Positions 21,401 to 52,864 of a DNA stretch of 64,000 nt are shown in pieces. The DNA lies in NCBI GenBank assembly GCA_021613335.1, contig JAJTWR010000299.1:1163501-1227500 (forward strand), given 5' to 3'. Source of the DNA: Whitmania pigra. Its lineage: Eukaryota; Annelida; Clitellata; Hirudinida; Haemopidae. The position numbers and the translations under genes are program-made. The notes below the pieces were generated by a model. That model was not told the origin of the DNA and searched no databases. It saw only the letters and a program-made list of their open reading frames with translations. Every line of letters begins with the position of its first letter. Within the stretch, counting starts at the first letter, position 1.

Positions 21401-24400
21401 TGTAAATGTTCAAATATTTTATGCATTTTAGACATAATATCTTAAGTGACAAAAATCTTAACTGTTTTCAGAGGCTCTGTGAAAGGGGTTTGATGGTTAG
21501 CACTTTCTTCTTTGCCCTGATGTGGCAGTTCAATCAATTTGCTCTGCTACTGCAAGCGATGGCTCTCTTTGGTTGTCAGGTTCTCAATGTTGTTGAAAAG
21601 AGGAAGGTATAGATATTTTAAATTGGATCTCAATTTTTAGTTTTAAAAAAGCCGTTGGAGATTAATTTGAAAAATTTCAACACAGCTTCTTCATGTGTTT
21701 GTGTGTCAGCTTTCGTCCATGTTGATTATTTGTTTGCTACAATTCTTCAACACCATGATCCTGAGTGGCTTTCTTATTAGCTTTATTGTGGCATCCATAT
21801 TGCTTATGAAGATTGAGGTTAACAATAGTGTTCCTTCTTTTAACTTGTGTCTTATAATTGAAATTGTGGCAATTATATTATAATTTTAACATTTGTAAAT
21901 GGAAGATATTTAGTTTATATTTTTCAATTTAAATATTTTTGCATTTTATTACAAAGTTCTTGTTTATTTAAAAGAATCAATAGTTTCCTCATCCATTATA
22001 GTCTTGTCAATATCATGAATAGACAAAAAATGTATCAAAATTAATTCACTGAAAATTCCTGCTGGCCCAAGAAACTTCTGTTAGAAATCTTAGAAAGCTT
22101 TGTAAATTTGTGAATTTCAGGAAAGACTTCCTAACATCAACAGAAGCTTTCTAAAAGTTGCTTTGTTATTTGTGAACATTGTGGGAGTGTTCCTGCTTGC
22201 TTTGATAATTAACTTCTCACTAAAGGTTTGAGATTTCTTAATATCATTCTTTACCATTTCCAATTTTATTCAATTTTATGTCCATCCAGAGAGTTTTCCA
22301 CCAGGAAGCAGATGAGCACATAAATAGATTTGTGATGACAAAGTTCGGCTTCAATTCGTCCATGTAAGGGCACATTTGTTACAAAACGGAATTTTTTATT
22401 GTCATACATTTGTGTAGAAAACTGGTTGTTAAATAAAATTTGATGACACATTCTTGTAGAGATTTTGATGTGAGGTTGTACCTTTGCAATGGTGGATTCA
22501 ACTTCCTGGGCAAAGATTTCTTTGTGAGGCTCACTGAGAATTTGGTTTTGCCGCTCTATCTTGTGGCGCACATCACGATGCTTGTCCTTCTTGGATTTTT
22601 AGTCATCAACAATTCATCGAGGTCTCTAGTTTTTGTTGATGTACTTGGAATGTATATTTTTAATTTTAAAGCTTTATAATTCATTGCTGTGGAGACTTAA
22701 AACAGTTGTTAATATTTAGAACTGAATCTTCAAAAAAGAACGAAAATGAGAAAGGAATTACACCTTACCTTGCTCCAGAACTAATTTACCACTGCAGTTG
22801 GTCTACATTGATATTCATTACAACTGATTTATTATTTCTCCTGCTTTATCATTTTGAGATTTTAATAGATAAGGACGATGGCAGTATTTATTAAGACCAC
22901 GACGAGGCCTTTTCTAGAAGTGAAAATGTTGTAAATGTAACTATAATAACATACAAAATATATATTTATATTGTAGTTTATATTTATATAAACTATTCAG
23001 TTCAAATGGTGTTCTTTGGTGCTGTGGGGATAATTGCCATGAGAATGAAGTACTTCTGGACTCCATACATGTGTGTATTTGCTTCTGTGTGCCTTTTCAA
23101 GCCTGAGCCATGGATGTGGATTGTTGAGAAATTCAATTATTCCAACAAAATTCAAGTGAGTTGTCAATGCTGGTTTTGTTATTCCTAGTTAATAATTCAC
23201 TTTGCTGCTAATGTTTTTTTATTGTAAAATTCCTAAATATTACAATTATGAAAACGTTTAAACCAGGTTAAAATTGTGCAAACAGTCATAGGAGTTGCTC
23301 TGATGTCTTATTTTGCCTCTTTGGTAAGTGATTCTAATTCGACTTTAACTATCAGAAATTATTAAATATTATTAAAGAATCAAATTAGTAAACATTATTT
23401 TATGCTGACTGAATCATATTACTGAGGGATTGCAAATTATGGAAGCAGAAATCTTGAATGTTTCTGCAGTTGTACAGGGATGTGTCTTCTGAACTGAGCA
23501 ACATGAGGGAGTTCTATGATCCTGACACTGTTGAGCTCATGGAATGGATCAAGTACTTGATAATCTTCCTTCCTCCTGCGCCTTGGCATCAATACCGATA
23601 TATAATCTTTTTTTCTATATCTTTTTCCTACGATAATAATGATAATTAATAACAATAATATATGCATAATAAATAATTACTTTTCATACATCATCTGTTC
23701 AGCAACAACACTGATACAACCTCCTCATTCTCTGGGAGCATGCAGTTGTTGTCTGGAGTGAAGTTGTGCACTGGTCGACCCATAACAAACCATCCTCACT
23801 ACGAAGACAAAGCACTCAGGCTAAAAACAAAAGATGTTTGCACCTCATTTTCACAATGCATGAGATAGATGACAGAATTAAATATTTAATCATTCATTGT
23901 ATTGACATAATACAGTTAAATAAGATAAATTGTATTTTAATATTGCAAACGTTTCATTATTTCCTTCTCTGACCAAATGGAAATATTTATAATGTTTAAA
24001 AATATTTTTCACTTCTGTGAATTGTTGATACTTTGAGATTGTCTTTTCTTGCAGATTTACAAGTATTATGGAAGGTTTAGTCCCGAAATTGTGCACACTG
24101 TACTGAAGAAGTACCAGACTGAGTACATAATCATGGAGGACAGTATTTGCCTTGTGCCTTTGAGAGAAGGATGTGGTCTTCCATACATAATGGACATGGA
24201 GGCTGGCTTGGTTGGTCATCTGATGCTTCTTTTAACAATATTTATTAATTTACACATCTGATGCTTCTTTTAACAATATTTATTAATTTACACATCTGAT
24301 GCTCATTGCATATAAATTTATTGGATTAATCCATCCTTTAAGACTATTATTCTTATATTTTGAAAGATCAGAGTGGATTTATAATTATTTTTATTAACTC

Positions 24401-24711
24401 ATTATTCTTTTAGTACACTATAAGGTTTTCTTCATTATAAAACTCGCTTTAGCTATGATTGTTGATGTTAGAAAACCTTGTGCAAGTTTTTGCATATCAA
24501 AATTTGTTTCACCAAAATCATTACTCCACATCGGTATGGGAACAGTTTCGCCTTGTTTCAATAACAGGAATTTGATGCCCTTGGGAAACCACTGAGAGCT
24601 GATGCACCACCAAGATTCTGTGACCAGGTCAGAAGAAACCAGCCGTCTTACTCAAAACTATTCAAACTTGTTCTGCAGAACAAAACTTTCAGGGTCTATA
24701 AGGTTTTGTGA
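18438..24711 (+). CDS. DPY19L: DPY19-family protein C-mannosyltransferase
   Basis: Endoplasmic-reticulum multi-pass enzyme that attaches mannose to tryptophans of thrombospondin repeats and cytokine receptors. Exons: 18438-18641, 19663-19753, 20256-20380, 20696-20841, 21228-21351, 21472-21606, 21686-21817, 22121-22225, 22290-22363, 22460-22621, 22720-22796, 23001-23155, 23267-23323, 23470-23552, 23703-23835, 24055-24210, 24568-24711. All are GT-AG and give 700 residues, normal for the family. The luminal signature ISFRTENGLYYSYYK is at 74-88, including the conserved acidic residue implicated in catalysis. Other matches are DKLTEHPSVINIL, ENFSLPCLWVQ, WQFNQFALLLQ and TNHPHYEDKALRLKTKD. The N-terminus is Lys-rich and cytosolic, then a first membrane helix. 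The link between exons 1 and 2 is shorter than in human DPY19L1, so a small exon may be missed in the 1-kb intron 1. The sequence does not decide which DPY19L paralogue it is. Confidence 0.94.
20570..20645. repeat. ATT microsatellite in DPY19 intron 3
   Basis: Runs of ATT units with short interruptions, ending about 50 bp before the exon 4 acceptor. Confidence 0.85.
24217..24303. repeat. Tandem duplication, 38-bp unit, in DPY19 intron 16
   Basis: Two perfect consecutive copies (24217-24254 and 24255-24292) beginning CATCTGATGC, followed by the first 11 bases of a third. It starts 6 bp after the exon 16 donor. Confidence 0.9.
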
Positions 24712-24885
24712 ACTGACATAATTTGACTCCATAGAATTCAATGTGACGATGTCGCCATCCATTTGTCAGGGTGGATGACACACTAGCATATTTACTGCTA
24801 GGTAGTAACATTAGATATTTGTTGGCCTTAGAAAACATTTGCTCTGAAATTCCCACATGATTTTGTTGAGTGCTTGCCTACTGTG

Positions 24886-24891
24886 AATAAA
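24886..24891 (+). promoter_or_regulatory. Candidate DPY19 polyadenylation signal
   Basis: AATAAA 175 bp after the DPY19 stop codon, followed by T-rich sequence. Confidence 0.5.
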
Positions 24892-26808
24892 ATGTAAGAA
24901 TGCTCGAAGAATGCTTTTGTTTATTTGTGCAAAACAAAACAGCATCTTTGTATATATTCTTGTGCACACAAAAGCAATAAGTCAGAGCTCAGAAACTCAG
25001 CAGTTTTTATGCCAAATTAAACAAGTCCCTCTGAATTATTAAACGAATAAGCCCCTATGAAATGTGTAAATCTGTTACCAACCGGCAGCTCAATGCTTTC
25101 CATACCAAAGAAAATCAGACAATTTTTGAAACAGCATGAACAGAAGAAAATAATTCTCTTGAAAATACTTTAACTATAACGTAGACACGTAAGGCTAACA
25201 GTCGGATGGAACCCACGCTAAAAGGCCCACGTGCACGTACGACCACGAGGGGGTAATTCTTTTCGAGGGACGAGCAACTTTCAACTGCTAACGTTTCACA
25301 GTTTTAGAATGCAAAATGAAAGTGGTTCAAGTCATCATTTAAAACGGTCGATTGGTATGAAATGAAAACAGCGGACAGCCCGAGGTGAGGTAAAGCATGA
25401 CTTGATGCTAACTCAGTGCTAGACAATTTCAGTATCAGTGATTCAGAAATGGTGACATGCCTGATGCATCAAAAGGGGCTCAGATCTCTAGAAAACACAT
25501 GCAAACGACTCTAAATTAATCAAAATAATGTTCAGCAAGTGCAGTAATGAGGCAGGTACTAAAAATCTAACACTTTGTACAAAAGAGTGCCTTAACAGTG
25601 CTTGCAAGTCCGTGGTAAGAATATGAACAGGACCGAGGAGCTAAAAGGAATCTTGCAGTAATAATTATGGCATCACTTTTGTGGTCATCTGACCGAGGGG
25701 CAGAATGCCACTGTAGAATTTTTTGACTTCAAGGATGCAGCAAATCAAGTGAAAAGTGGGACAAGGGACGAGATTAACGAAAAAATTTGATACCACACAA
25801 TTTTAAAATATCAACAAAAGCTTTTCAGAAGTGTTAATGCCTCTTCTCAACATCATCTGCAGTAAAATTGAGCAAGTGTCAAACAAACGCTTCGATGAAA
25901 TCAAACAAAATCTGATGCAAGATTAAGAACGAAATCAGCAAGTCAACGTGTCTCCTCCAAAAGCCACACAATAAGTACATCAATATGAACGGTGTTTCTT
26001 CCCTGGGTCTGGTATTCAGCCAAAAAACTAAAACAACAATAAATTAATATGCAGAGAACATGATAGGTAGTATAAATCATATCTAATAAAAAAGTAAAGA
26101 GAGTTCAAAATATTCATTAAAAATTGAAAATAACTATTTTAAATAAAAAGCTTTCAAATTAACATGAACAAAGCTGCCAGGGATTTGAAAGTTACGCTTT
26201 TCAATCAATTGCATTCAACTGGCTGGCATTAACTGATGGAAATCAGATCGAATACTCTGTACAACTGCAAATGATCCATTCTCTAAGAAGTAGGGCGAGT
26301 TTAAAATTACACGAGGAGGCAACGAAAACCTCAAAAAATAATCGGACATTAACATGCAGGCTATCTGTGAAGCAACAGAGAAATCGGAGTTAAAAAGGGA
26401 TAAAATTCTGAAAGAGGCAGTCCTAGGACATAACTGACACCAAGAAAGGGCAATCACCTGATTAAACAAGGTCACATCTTCATAGCATCAACCAACCTCA
26501 TAAATAAAGCAACAACTGATTACAAAGCAGTTGCACAATGCACAAAAAGCACCATTAATGAAGTCCACTTATATATATTTTCATGTATAATATATATATA
26601 TATATACATATATGTATGTATATGCGTGTATGTTTGAACGTATGTATGCAAGTATGCTATATATGTACGTCTCAAACAATGCTAATGCAAAATTAAGTTA
26701 TGCAAATGGACAAGAATGGACAGATAAAATAAGAGGCTATTTAAATAGGTAATATGATTGAACAATTCATGCAGTCACACTATCTTTGATGTAACCACAA
26801 TCAGAACC
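24892..26808. other. Convergent intergenic region between DPY19 and FOXO
   Basis: No supported gene. Part is probably the FOXO 3' untranslated region (minus strand). At about 26570-26660 there is a TA / GTAT simple-sequence tract. Near 25226-25240 a GC-richer patch contains a CACGTG palindrome. Confidence 0.45.
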
Positions 26809-29338
26809 CTACTTGATTGATTCATGAAAATTTTTGTTCTCAGACAAGAAGTCATCGTCGAAATTGAAATCCCAGAGTTCACCAAATTTTTTCTCATGAT
26901 CAATGACCTGATCTATGTTGCACTCAATGTCAGCACTCGAATCGAGTTCCAGGAGAGAAAAATCGAGGTCGGTAGGAAAGCGGGAATCCGTAAGAAGATC
27001 GTTCAATAGCTCGCCCGACTTTGCCGGATCGTTGGGAAGCAACACGCTTTGAAACTGATTCTGATGTGCTTGCGAGCGAGGGCCGAACACCTGCGTCAAA
27101 GCATCGGTCGACTGTTGCGGAGAAGCAGATCGGTGCTGAAAGTGAACCACCGGGCTGGTGCTCACACCGTCGAAAAAATGCTGGGACATCTGATTGGAAC
27201 CGACCCTTTGGTGCTCCATGGGAGTCTGTATCTGATGAGAAGGATGCTGATGGGAACTCAGAAGGTACTGCTGGTATTGGTGTTGACCACTCCCTGGTAA
27301 TACTTGCCTATGACTTTTCTGTCTCGCAGTGAGCAAATGCTGAAGCATGCTTTGATTAGTCGGGGACTGTGAGTAGGTTTGCAGGTGTTGGTGGGGAGAA
27401 TTCTTTCTCTCCGGGATCTGCTGCTGCTGCTGTTGTGAGCTATCGGTTAGTAACTGCAAAAGCAATCCATGGCTAGAGTGAGGATGTTGCTGCTGTTGCC
27501 AAGATGGGGAAGCATTGATGGAAGTTGAGCTAAAGTTTGGACTATTAGGAGTAATGCTGTGACCTCCTCCAGAATACAACTTCTGGTGATACGACACTTC
27601 GGATCTGCCGGTCTGACCGGAGCTGTTTTGCTTGGCGTCGTAGTCATCTCTAGAGAGATAGTCTCTCAATAAAGGAGTACTGTTGGGAGATCGGGACATC
27701 CACAACTGAGGCGGGACATTCCTCATCATGTGCTTATGTCCAGCGTTGATCAATCCTCCACCACTCATCAACATATGTTCACTGGCCCTAATGCCTTTGA
27801 AATTACCCTCCTGATTCAGATACTGAGCTTGATCTATTTCATTGTAATTCCAAGTCTGGGATATATTAGAAGGCACAGTCAAAGAATTTGGAAGCTGAGT
27901 CGTTCTTCGTTCGGAGGTCTTCATCGCAGAAACCGATCCCGGAGAATTAATGCCCGACCTTGGCGATTGCATCCTCGTGCCAGAAGTGCAAAACATCTTA
28001 CCAAAATATTCCTGATTTTCACCATAACCTTCCTGTTGCATTTCCATATCTGATGCCTCTGAAACGGGCCAAGAAATATGATCCGGAGGGTCGTCGGCTT
28101 CCAAAGCGGGGCTCAATCTGAGAGCCTTGATTGAATTGGAACTCGATCGTGGCCTGAAATCTTGAGGCAGGAAAACATCTTCTGAGGAACTCACTTCAGG
28201 CTTTGGTTCAACAAAATTTAAATCAGAAGATGACGACCTTGACTTAGAGATGGCACTAGTCAATCCGTCAGAACTTCCAACTGAATCGGCCTTTTTCGTT
28301 GCTTTTGATTTACGTTGATGGAGTGAAAGGGCTTTGGAGTTGTCCATAGTAACTGCTCTTCTTCTTGGCAATTTTGAAGCCTTGTAGTCTGGGTTTATCA
28401 TCCACCAAGAACTTTTTCCAGTACCTTCATTCTGTACCCTCATAAAGCAACTGTGAAGAGATAGGTTGTGCCTGATTGAATTCTGGCAATGATTTCAAAA
28501 TATTTTAAAATATCACAAAATATATTTATTTGAAAACCAACACTGCAAATTTTTGAGTTCATATGTTCTAAATTAGCAGTCCTATTGCAGAGATAAAAAA
28601 TAATAAAAATTAAAAAAAAACAAAGTAGTACTGTAAATAATAGAACTGAATAATTTAATCTTGATAAATTTTAGTTTAGTTCAGCAAGCTGATGTGAAAG
28701 ACCAAATATTAAGACAGATCAAATATTATTTTATGCAAATGTTATTGAGCAAGACTCGGCAATATTTAATTATAGGTAAACAAGAATTCATGCATCACTA
28801 GAGTAACTAGTAGCTTCAAATACATCTTCTAAATACTAACTTTCCAACCTGCAGAGCTGTTAGTGTCACCCTTATCTTTAAAAAATGGTATGTTTTGTAC
28901 CATCCAATTGTAAATCTCGGAAAGTGTCATGCGTTTTTCTGGGGAGCTGTTGATGGCCTTCGTAATCATATCAGCGTACGAAAAGTTTCCCCAAGCATTC
29001 CTGCGCGATATACTTTTGCGGCAAATAATAGATGACGCATGATCTATTCCCAAATGCTTATTGCTAGTCTGTAAACAATGTTCACCAGAAACGGAATCGA
29101 CAGGTGTTGTTCTGTTTTCTTTCTCTGAAGAAGAAATAGGTTCGTTTTTTACGATGGATCTATTACCATGCCATGTGTTGGCGCGAGAACGCTGCAAGGG
29201 GCTCAAGTCTCCAACAGATTCAAGATGAACAGACATATTCTGTTCTTCAGCCGTGTTAAGTTCAGAAGTATCATTTATTTCGTTTAAGAAATCCATGATC
29301 TCTGTTAGGTCCATTTTGCGTCGAGAAAGCGCATTCAT
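26809..29338 (-). CDS. FOXO: FOXO forkhead transcription factor
   Basis: Nuclear transcription factor restrained by insulin/PI3K/AKT signalling. Two coding exons: 29338-28841 and 28482-26809, giving 723 residues. The forkhead domain (about 113-205) contains the FOXO-specific [14 protein letters not shown], and the intron interrupts it between GWK and [11 protein letters not shown], the position known for FOXO genes. Three AKT sites are present: RSRANT (T55), RRRAVT (T211, inside the basic tail that also serves nuclear import) and RPRSSS (S281). The second site has Thr where vertebrate proteins have Ser. The middle is Gln/Ser/His-rich, with a short poly-Gln. The C-terminal acidic [18 protein letters not shown] and [12 protein letters not shown] match the transactivation region. 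An alternative start at Met9 ([10 protein letters not shown]) is possible. Upstream non-coding exons were not sought. It faces away from PKC and converges on DPY19. Confidence 0.95.
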
Positions 29339-29889
29339 TCGCCGAACAAAGTATTACGATTACAGTGAAATTAAAACAATTTCAAATTTTATTTACAAAT
29401 GCCAAACCAAAATTTTAAGACATCGGCTTAATAATCGCAGAACGAAAGATCATACTGTTCCACAAAACAAGATCGAGAAATCTAGGTCATCTTGTTGCAA
29501 AATATGGCAAGGAAAATAAGGGCCTCATTTTCTTCAAAAGACCAAATTATATCACATGCGTAAGTTAAATTGTTTATGTAAAAATTAAATTTTTTACATA
29601 GCATTTATTTTTAAATTAAAAACCAATGGATAAACATAGGTTAGAATTTAGCAAGTAGAGTTATAATACTTATGTGAAAAACGCTGCAAAGAACCACTTG
29701 TTCAACAAATGACAACAAATTGTTAATTTGTTTTTAAGACATAAATAAAGCTAATAAAAAAATTAGTGATTCAAAAATGGCCTTTCAAAGAAACAATAAT
29801 TAACCTATCCGAACAATCGACAAGTCATAAAATTAATGCAATCCAATTAGGTGTCACCAATCTAAGAGTTCCTAACATAAAACGATGGA
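29339..29889. other. Upstream flank of FOXO
   Basis: 551 bp of AT-rich sequence without a supported gene; probable FOXO 5' untranslated region and promoter on the minus strand. No core promoter element is convincing. Confidence 0.4.
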
Positions 29890-29937
29890 ACTCACTTATC
29901 TCGGCCTCGTTTAACTCGCCAACCCTATGTCGATGCT

Positions 29938-30185
29938 TACGAAGTGAAACCGCCAAATTCCCTCTTTGTCTTCTCATTTTCTCATCGGTTAGGTCGATGC
30001 TTTTATGTCGCACAAACCTAATATCTCGAGCACAAAAGAGTATTAAATTCTCCACTTTACATCAGTTATCTCGACCCCTTGACTAATCGCTGACTGAGGA
30101 GGAGCCGCCAAATTTCCACGTTGTTGTAGCATTTTTTCATCGGTTAGGTTGATTCTTTTATTTCGCCGAACCCAATTCACTCTTG
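29938..30185. repeat. Two tandem copies (offset about 152 bp) in the left end of the pogo-like element
   Basis: The blocks around 29950-30025 and 30105-30180 share GCCAAATT, a CATCGGTTAGGT core, CTTTTAT and TCGC plus AACC. They look like diverged subterminal repeats. Confidence 0.55.
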
Positions 30186-30248
30186 TTGAATTTGTCTGAG
30201 GGATAACACGCTATACTAGCTATTCTGTTTGCTTTTTTCGTTCTAAAA

Positions 30249-30739
30249 ATGTCTGAAAGTATTAAGAGAAAACTAGATAATAGGTCAATAGAGAGAAAGT
30301 AAGAAATCCGTACTGCAGCTAGAAAATGGAGCAGAACCGGCAGACCTCAGTCGAGGGCAATGCATTCCAGCAAACCATTTCAGGATGGATAAAGAAGGCC
30401 AACGAGATAAAGCAAATTTACGAGAAGTCTGTCTTTGATCCAGCAACAAAAAAACTTAGAATGGCTGAGCACAAAGATGTTGATGATGCAGTGTTTCAAT
30501 GGTTTACAAATTCGCGAGCAACAAAACTTCCTGTCAATGTTCCCTTGCTGGTGGAGAAGGCGGTCATCCTTGCTGCCAAGCTAGGACATTCTGACTTTAA
30601 GGCAAGTCTGGGGTGGCTGGATCGTTTCAAAAAGAAGCACATTGTCTTCAAAGCAATTTATGGAGAGAGCTGTGGTTCAGCAGAAGCAAGAAGGTTCATG
30701 GCTGAAGACTCAAATGCGCACCATTTTGGATACCTATGA
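30249..30739 (+). pseudogene. pogo/Tigger-like transposase, N-terminal fragment
   Basis: An ATG at 30249 opens a short Lys/Arg-rich frame (MSESIKRKLDN) that stops at once. The frame from 30326 encodes a CENP-B/Tc5-type helix-turn-helix: AVFQWFTNSRATKLPVNVPL, ILAAKLGHSDFKASLGWLDR, then FKKKHIVFKAIYGES. These are the conserved W-F, A-x-x-L and G-W-L-x-R-F-K-K-R/K-H motifs. A stop follows, before any DDE domain, so the gene is broken. Confidence 0.75.
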
Positions 30740-30900
30740 GAGTCGGAACATTTGCATCACAAATTTGAATCACATAATGTACATAAAGAAATTGCAAGCA
30801 CACGTTAACATACAGTCCCCATAATGATTTTCGGTTATCTCGACGCTTTTTGGCAAACCCCTAGGTCGGCGAAATAACCGGGTTCGACTATATAGGGCAT

Positions 30901-32889
30901 GATCAGCCTTGGAAGGGCAAACTTTTAATAATTTGATAAATCTACCATCAAATTAATGCAGGAATATATGAAGAAAAGATGAAAGTTAAACGAAAACGCC
31001 CATTTAATACCTTTAAGGTATTAAGCCAGAACAAAATGGTGATTCTGAAAATGGTTCGTTCGTATGGGTCACGAGTCGTGACTTAGACTAAGGGAGACTT
31101 AAATAATTTCATTTGAACTCTTTTAAATGTCCTAATGTTACCGTGAAATCAAAACATATTGGCAGGCGGAGAGTCACCTAGCATTTCCTAATCTCACATC
31201 GCCATACCTAAACAAAACAACTGACCTAAACATGCTGACGAATTATCTATAGTGACACTAAAACTTAGTGAGGCTATTATTTGAAAGTATGTTTGTGCTT
31301 TTATCCAATTTGCGGAAGATTTCGATGTGAAATATGACCAAAGTGGAAATTCATAATTTTGTTCTCGATGGACGGAAGCCAAGCGGAAACAATTTACATT
31401 TTATGCGGAGAGACGGAATATTGGAAAAGTTCCTTATTTTTCCGAAATATTGGAAAGAGTCTAATTATAAGTTAAATAAATTACTCAAAACATTTTTTGA
31501 TGTTTTTAGTTGTGTATGTCATGTGTCATGTCGTGTATTATTTTTTCCAGTTAGTACAACGATATTATTAACAATTAATTTAATAGAAGACGTACGCAAA
31601 AATTTTCCGACCTTGTAACCCCTACCCTTGTCTGTAAATGTCTATTTTTGGTATATATTGTATATATATTTTTTGTGCTATTACTTGAAGTGGTTTTAAA
31701 CATAATAACCGAAAATTTTCACCCGTACTTTAAATGTGGAGACCAGTTTTACCAAAATTTTCTTGAATTCGGTTGCTATGGATATTGTTGCTAGGTGATT
31801 CTCGTAAATCGCAATAAACCTAATGAGACGTGGTGGACATGAAAAACTGAAGAAATAAGTTGCCTCGAGAATGAATCAGCCTCCACTCGATTGAGATGGA
31901 ACGAATGACCTGGAATGAATAATTCGTTACTTTAGGCGACTCAACCGCTTCTTGAGAGGTGCTCATTTTTCGGAACATCAATTTACATAGTAATTTCATT
32001 TGAAAAAAACTTGGAAACGATCTCAAATATAAGAATTTGCAAAATATGGGGATTTTATTAAAAATTACATAAATTTAATTGCAAAAATAAACAAATACAA
32101 TTTTTTATTGTACATAAAACACGAAAATAGCAATCCAAAATCTCCCGCGCATTTGTTGCTGAAGGTTTCTGTGGGATCTCGTAAAAAGTTGCAAAACTGC
32201 CTCGAGCAAGCGACCGTTTGTTTTGGAAATTGTCAATTACCTCCAGAAAAACCATATTTGCTGCCCCTCCGAGCTGGAAGCAAATCCACGCGAAGCACTC
32301 CACCGATGCTGACAAACGGTTCCGTTCACAGCGAGCCAAGTGCCCCAATTACTAAGGGCCATTCAAGAAAGCTTCTATAAAAAGGTTGTTTTAAAGCTCA
32401 GAAAGAACTATTCCCGCTGTCTTGATTGCCTCTTACAGGCGCACCTGCACTTGGATTTTCGTGTTGATAACCATCGACTGGTTTCTTGTATTTTACTGAC
32501 TTTAATTAAACAATAAATCAAGGGCCCGAGTAAATTTGCATAAGATAATTATTAATACAAACCTTCTTCGCCGACGCGATATTTTTATATTTTATGCACG
32601 TGTTGTCTTGATTTTCTCAAATTGATGAATAAATAGCGATGAAGTCATTGAAATGAAGCAAGAGATTAGCTCGAAGACATGCAGCGAAATTGCAAACGTG
32701 GAGATTTGAATGCGAAATGCTCGGATGGAAGGCATCGATTGGGCAAAGCAGGATCCATATAAAGCCCCGGCTCTTCGCCAGATGAAGGGACGCTTCTGAA
32801 AATTAAACAAGTTTTTCATTCATTTTCAGCATTGAGATGTTCAAGTATTTTTTGTGATTTCGAGGCACTTTCTGAAAAACGTTTGCAGC
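30901..32889. other. Intergenic region upstream of PKC, with candidate promoter elements
   Basis: No supported gene. A 15-bp perfect palindrome, GTCACGAGTCGTGAC, lies at 31068-31082. A GC-richer patch (about 32140-32360) ends in CTATAAAAAGG near 32375-32385, and a second TATA-like CATATAAAGCCCC lies near 32755-32767, about 120 bp before the PKC start codon. Either could be the PKC core promoter. A 7-codon upstream open frame (32837-32857) precedes the start. Confidence 0.35.
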
Positions 32890-51912
<19,023 letters not shown>

Positions 51913-52864
51913 TTATTCCGAGTGCAGATTTAACAAGTTGATGATCTATTGCAAACTTGAAACCCTGCAGTGGTAACGAATTATGCATGGAAAAATTTAC
52001 AGATAATTTTTGCGTTTTCAAAACGGTGCCAAATAATTTAGAATAATTGATTGACTTCACTGTATTTTGAAGAATTGTTTCCCAACGTTAACGATTCCAA
52101 GAACATGAAGAACTTCTCTTTTATTCTATGGTCTCACTGCACTTCAAAATATTTTGTGGAGTGGCATGCCTTTTACGGAGAATTCATTTCATCCGATATA
52201 TTTTGTATACTTTTCGTTCATTTTCGATTGCTCTGCGTTCCATGCAAAGTTTGTTTTTCCCATGCGCCATTCATTTCATTCCAATTCCTAGTCAGTTTCG
52301 ATTTTAGGCTAAATTCACACATTTTAAAGGCACCGCCTCGGATATTTTTGCGTGGTTCATTAATTCGATTCGCGGGCTTAATCACTTTTGCCCATTTCCA
52401 AACTCGGCGCATTAAGCGATTAGGTTCGACCGACTCTACCTGTTTTCCCAGAGTTAGCACAGTGAGGCACCTTTCTAATCTGACTTCCATTAACGGTCGT
52501 TTGTTTGTGGTGATTGAACTTTACTCTCTACTCAAAAAATGAAGTCTCAGCATCTCATGTTTTGTTATGTCTAATCGCGCAAGTTTTATTGACAAACATT
52601 AACAATAACATCTATAAATAGGGCACTCTAAAAGTAAGAGGAGGTGGCAATAATCCAAGACTTCATTATCACTCCTGAAATTTAATTTCTTTGTAGGAAA
52701 GAACTTTCACTTCAACCTCTTATCGCTAGTAACATAATTCGACATGAAAGCATTGTTTATTAGCAACAAGAGATTATCTTCAATAAGTAATTTCTGAACT
52801 TTGGAATAACACTTGCAATTTTCAGTCTACGGAGAAGAAAAGTTTTGTTTCGAGAAGTAGAACC
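51913..52864. other. Convergent intergenic region between PKC and WBP11
   Basis: 952 bp, likely 3' untranslated sequence of both genes. A minus-strand AATAAA (plus TTTATT at 52756-52761) lies about 104 bp past the WBP11 stop. The open frame at 52051-52542 has no ATG at its start and no domain and is not called. Confidence 0.5.

Larger units (their letters stand above)
29890..30900 (+). mobile_element. Degenerate pogo/Tigger-like element
   Basis: The right end (about 30830-30895) reads, on the opposite strand, CGAACCCGGTTATTTCGCCG followed by CTAGGGG. The left end (about 29893-29930) has a related TAACTCGCCAACCCTATG, an imperfect inverted repeat. Inside lies an N-terminal transposase fragment with a CENP-B-type DNA-binding domain. 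The DDE catalytic domain is absent. Exact termini and a TA target duplication were not resolved. Confidence 0.6.

Noticed and set aside
31334..31618. 94-codon open frame between FOXO and PKC
   Set aside because: AT-driven open frame without domain, splice or homology support.
32058..32380. Overlapping open frames on both strands upstream of PKC
   Set aside because: The region is GC-richer, which lengthens frames; neither translation resembles a known protein. Possibly promoter or untranslated sequence.
52051..52542. 163-codon open frame downstream of PKC
   Set aside because: Starts with a non-ATG codon, resembles no domain, and lies between convergent gene ends.
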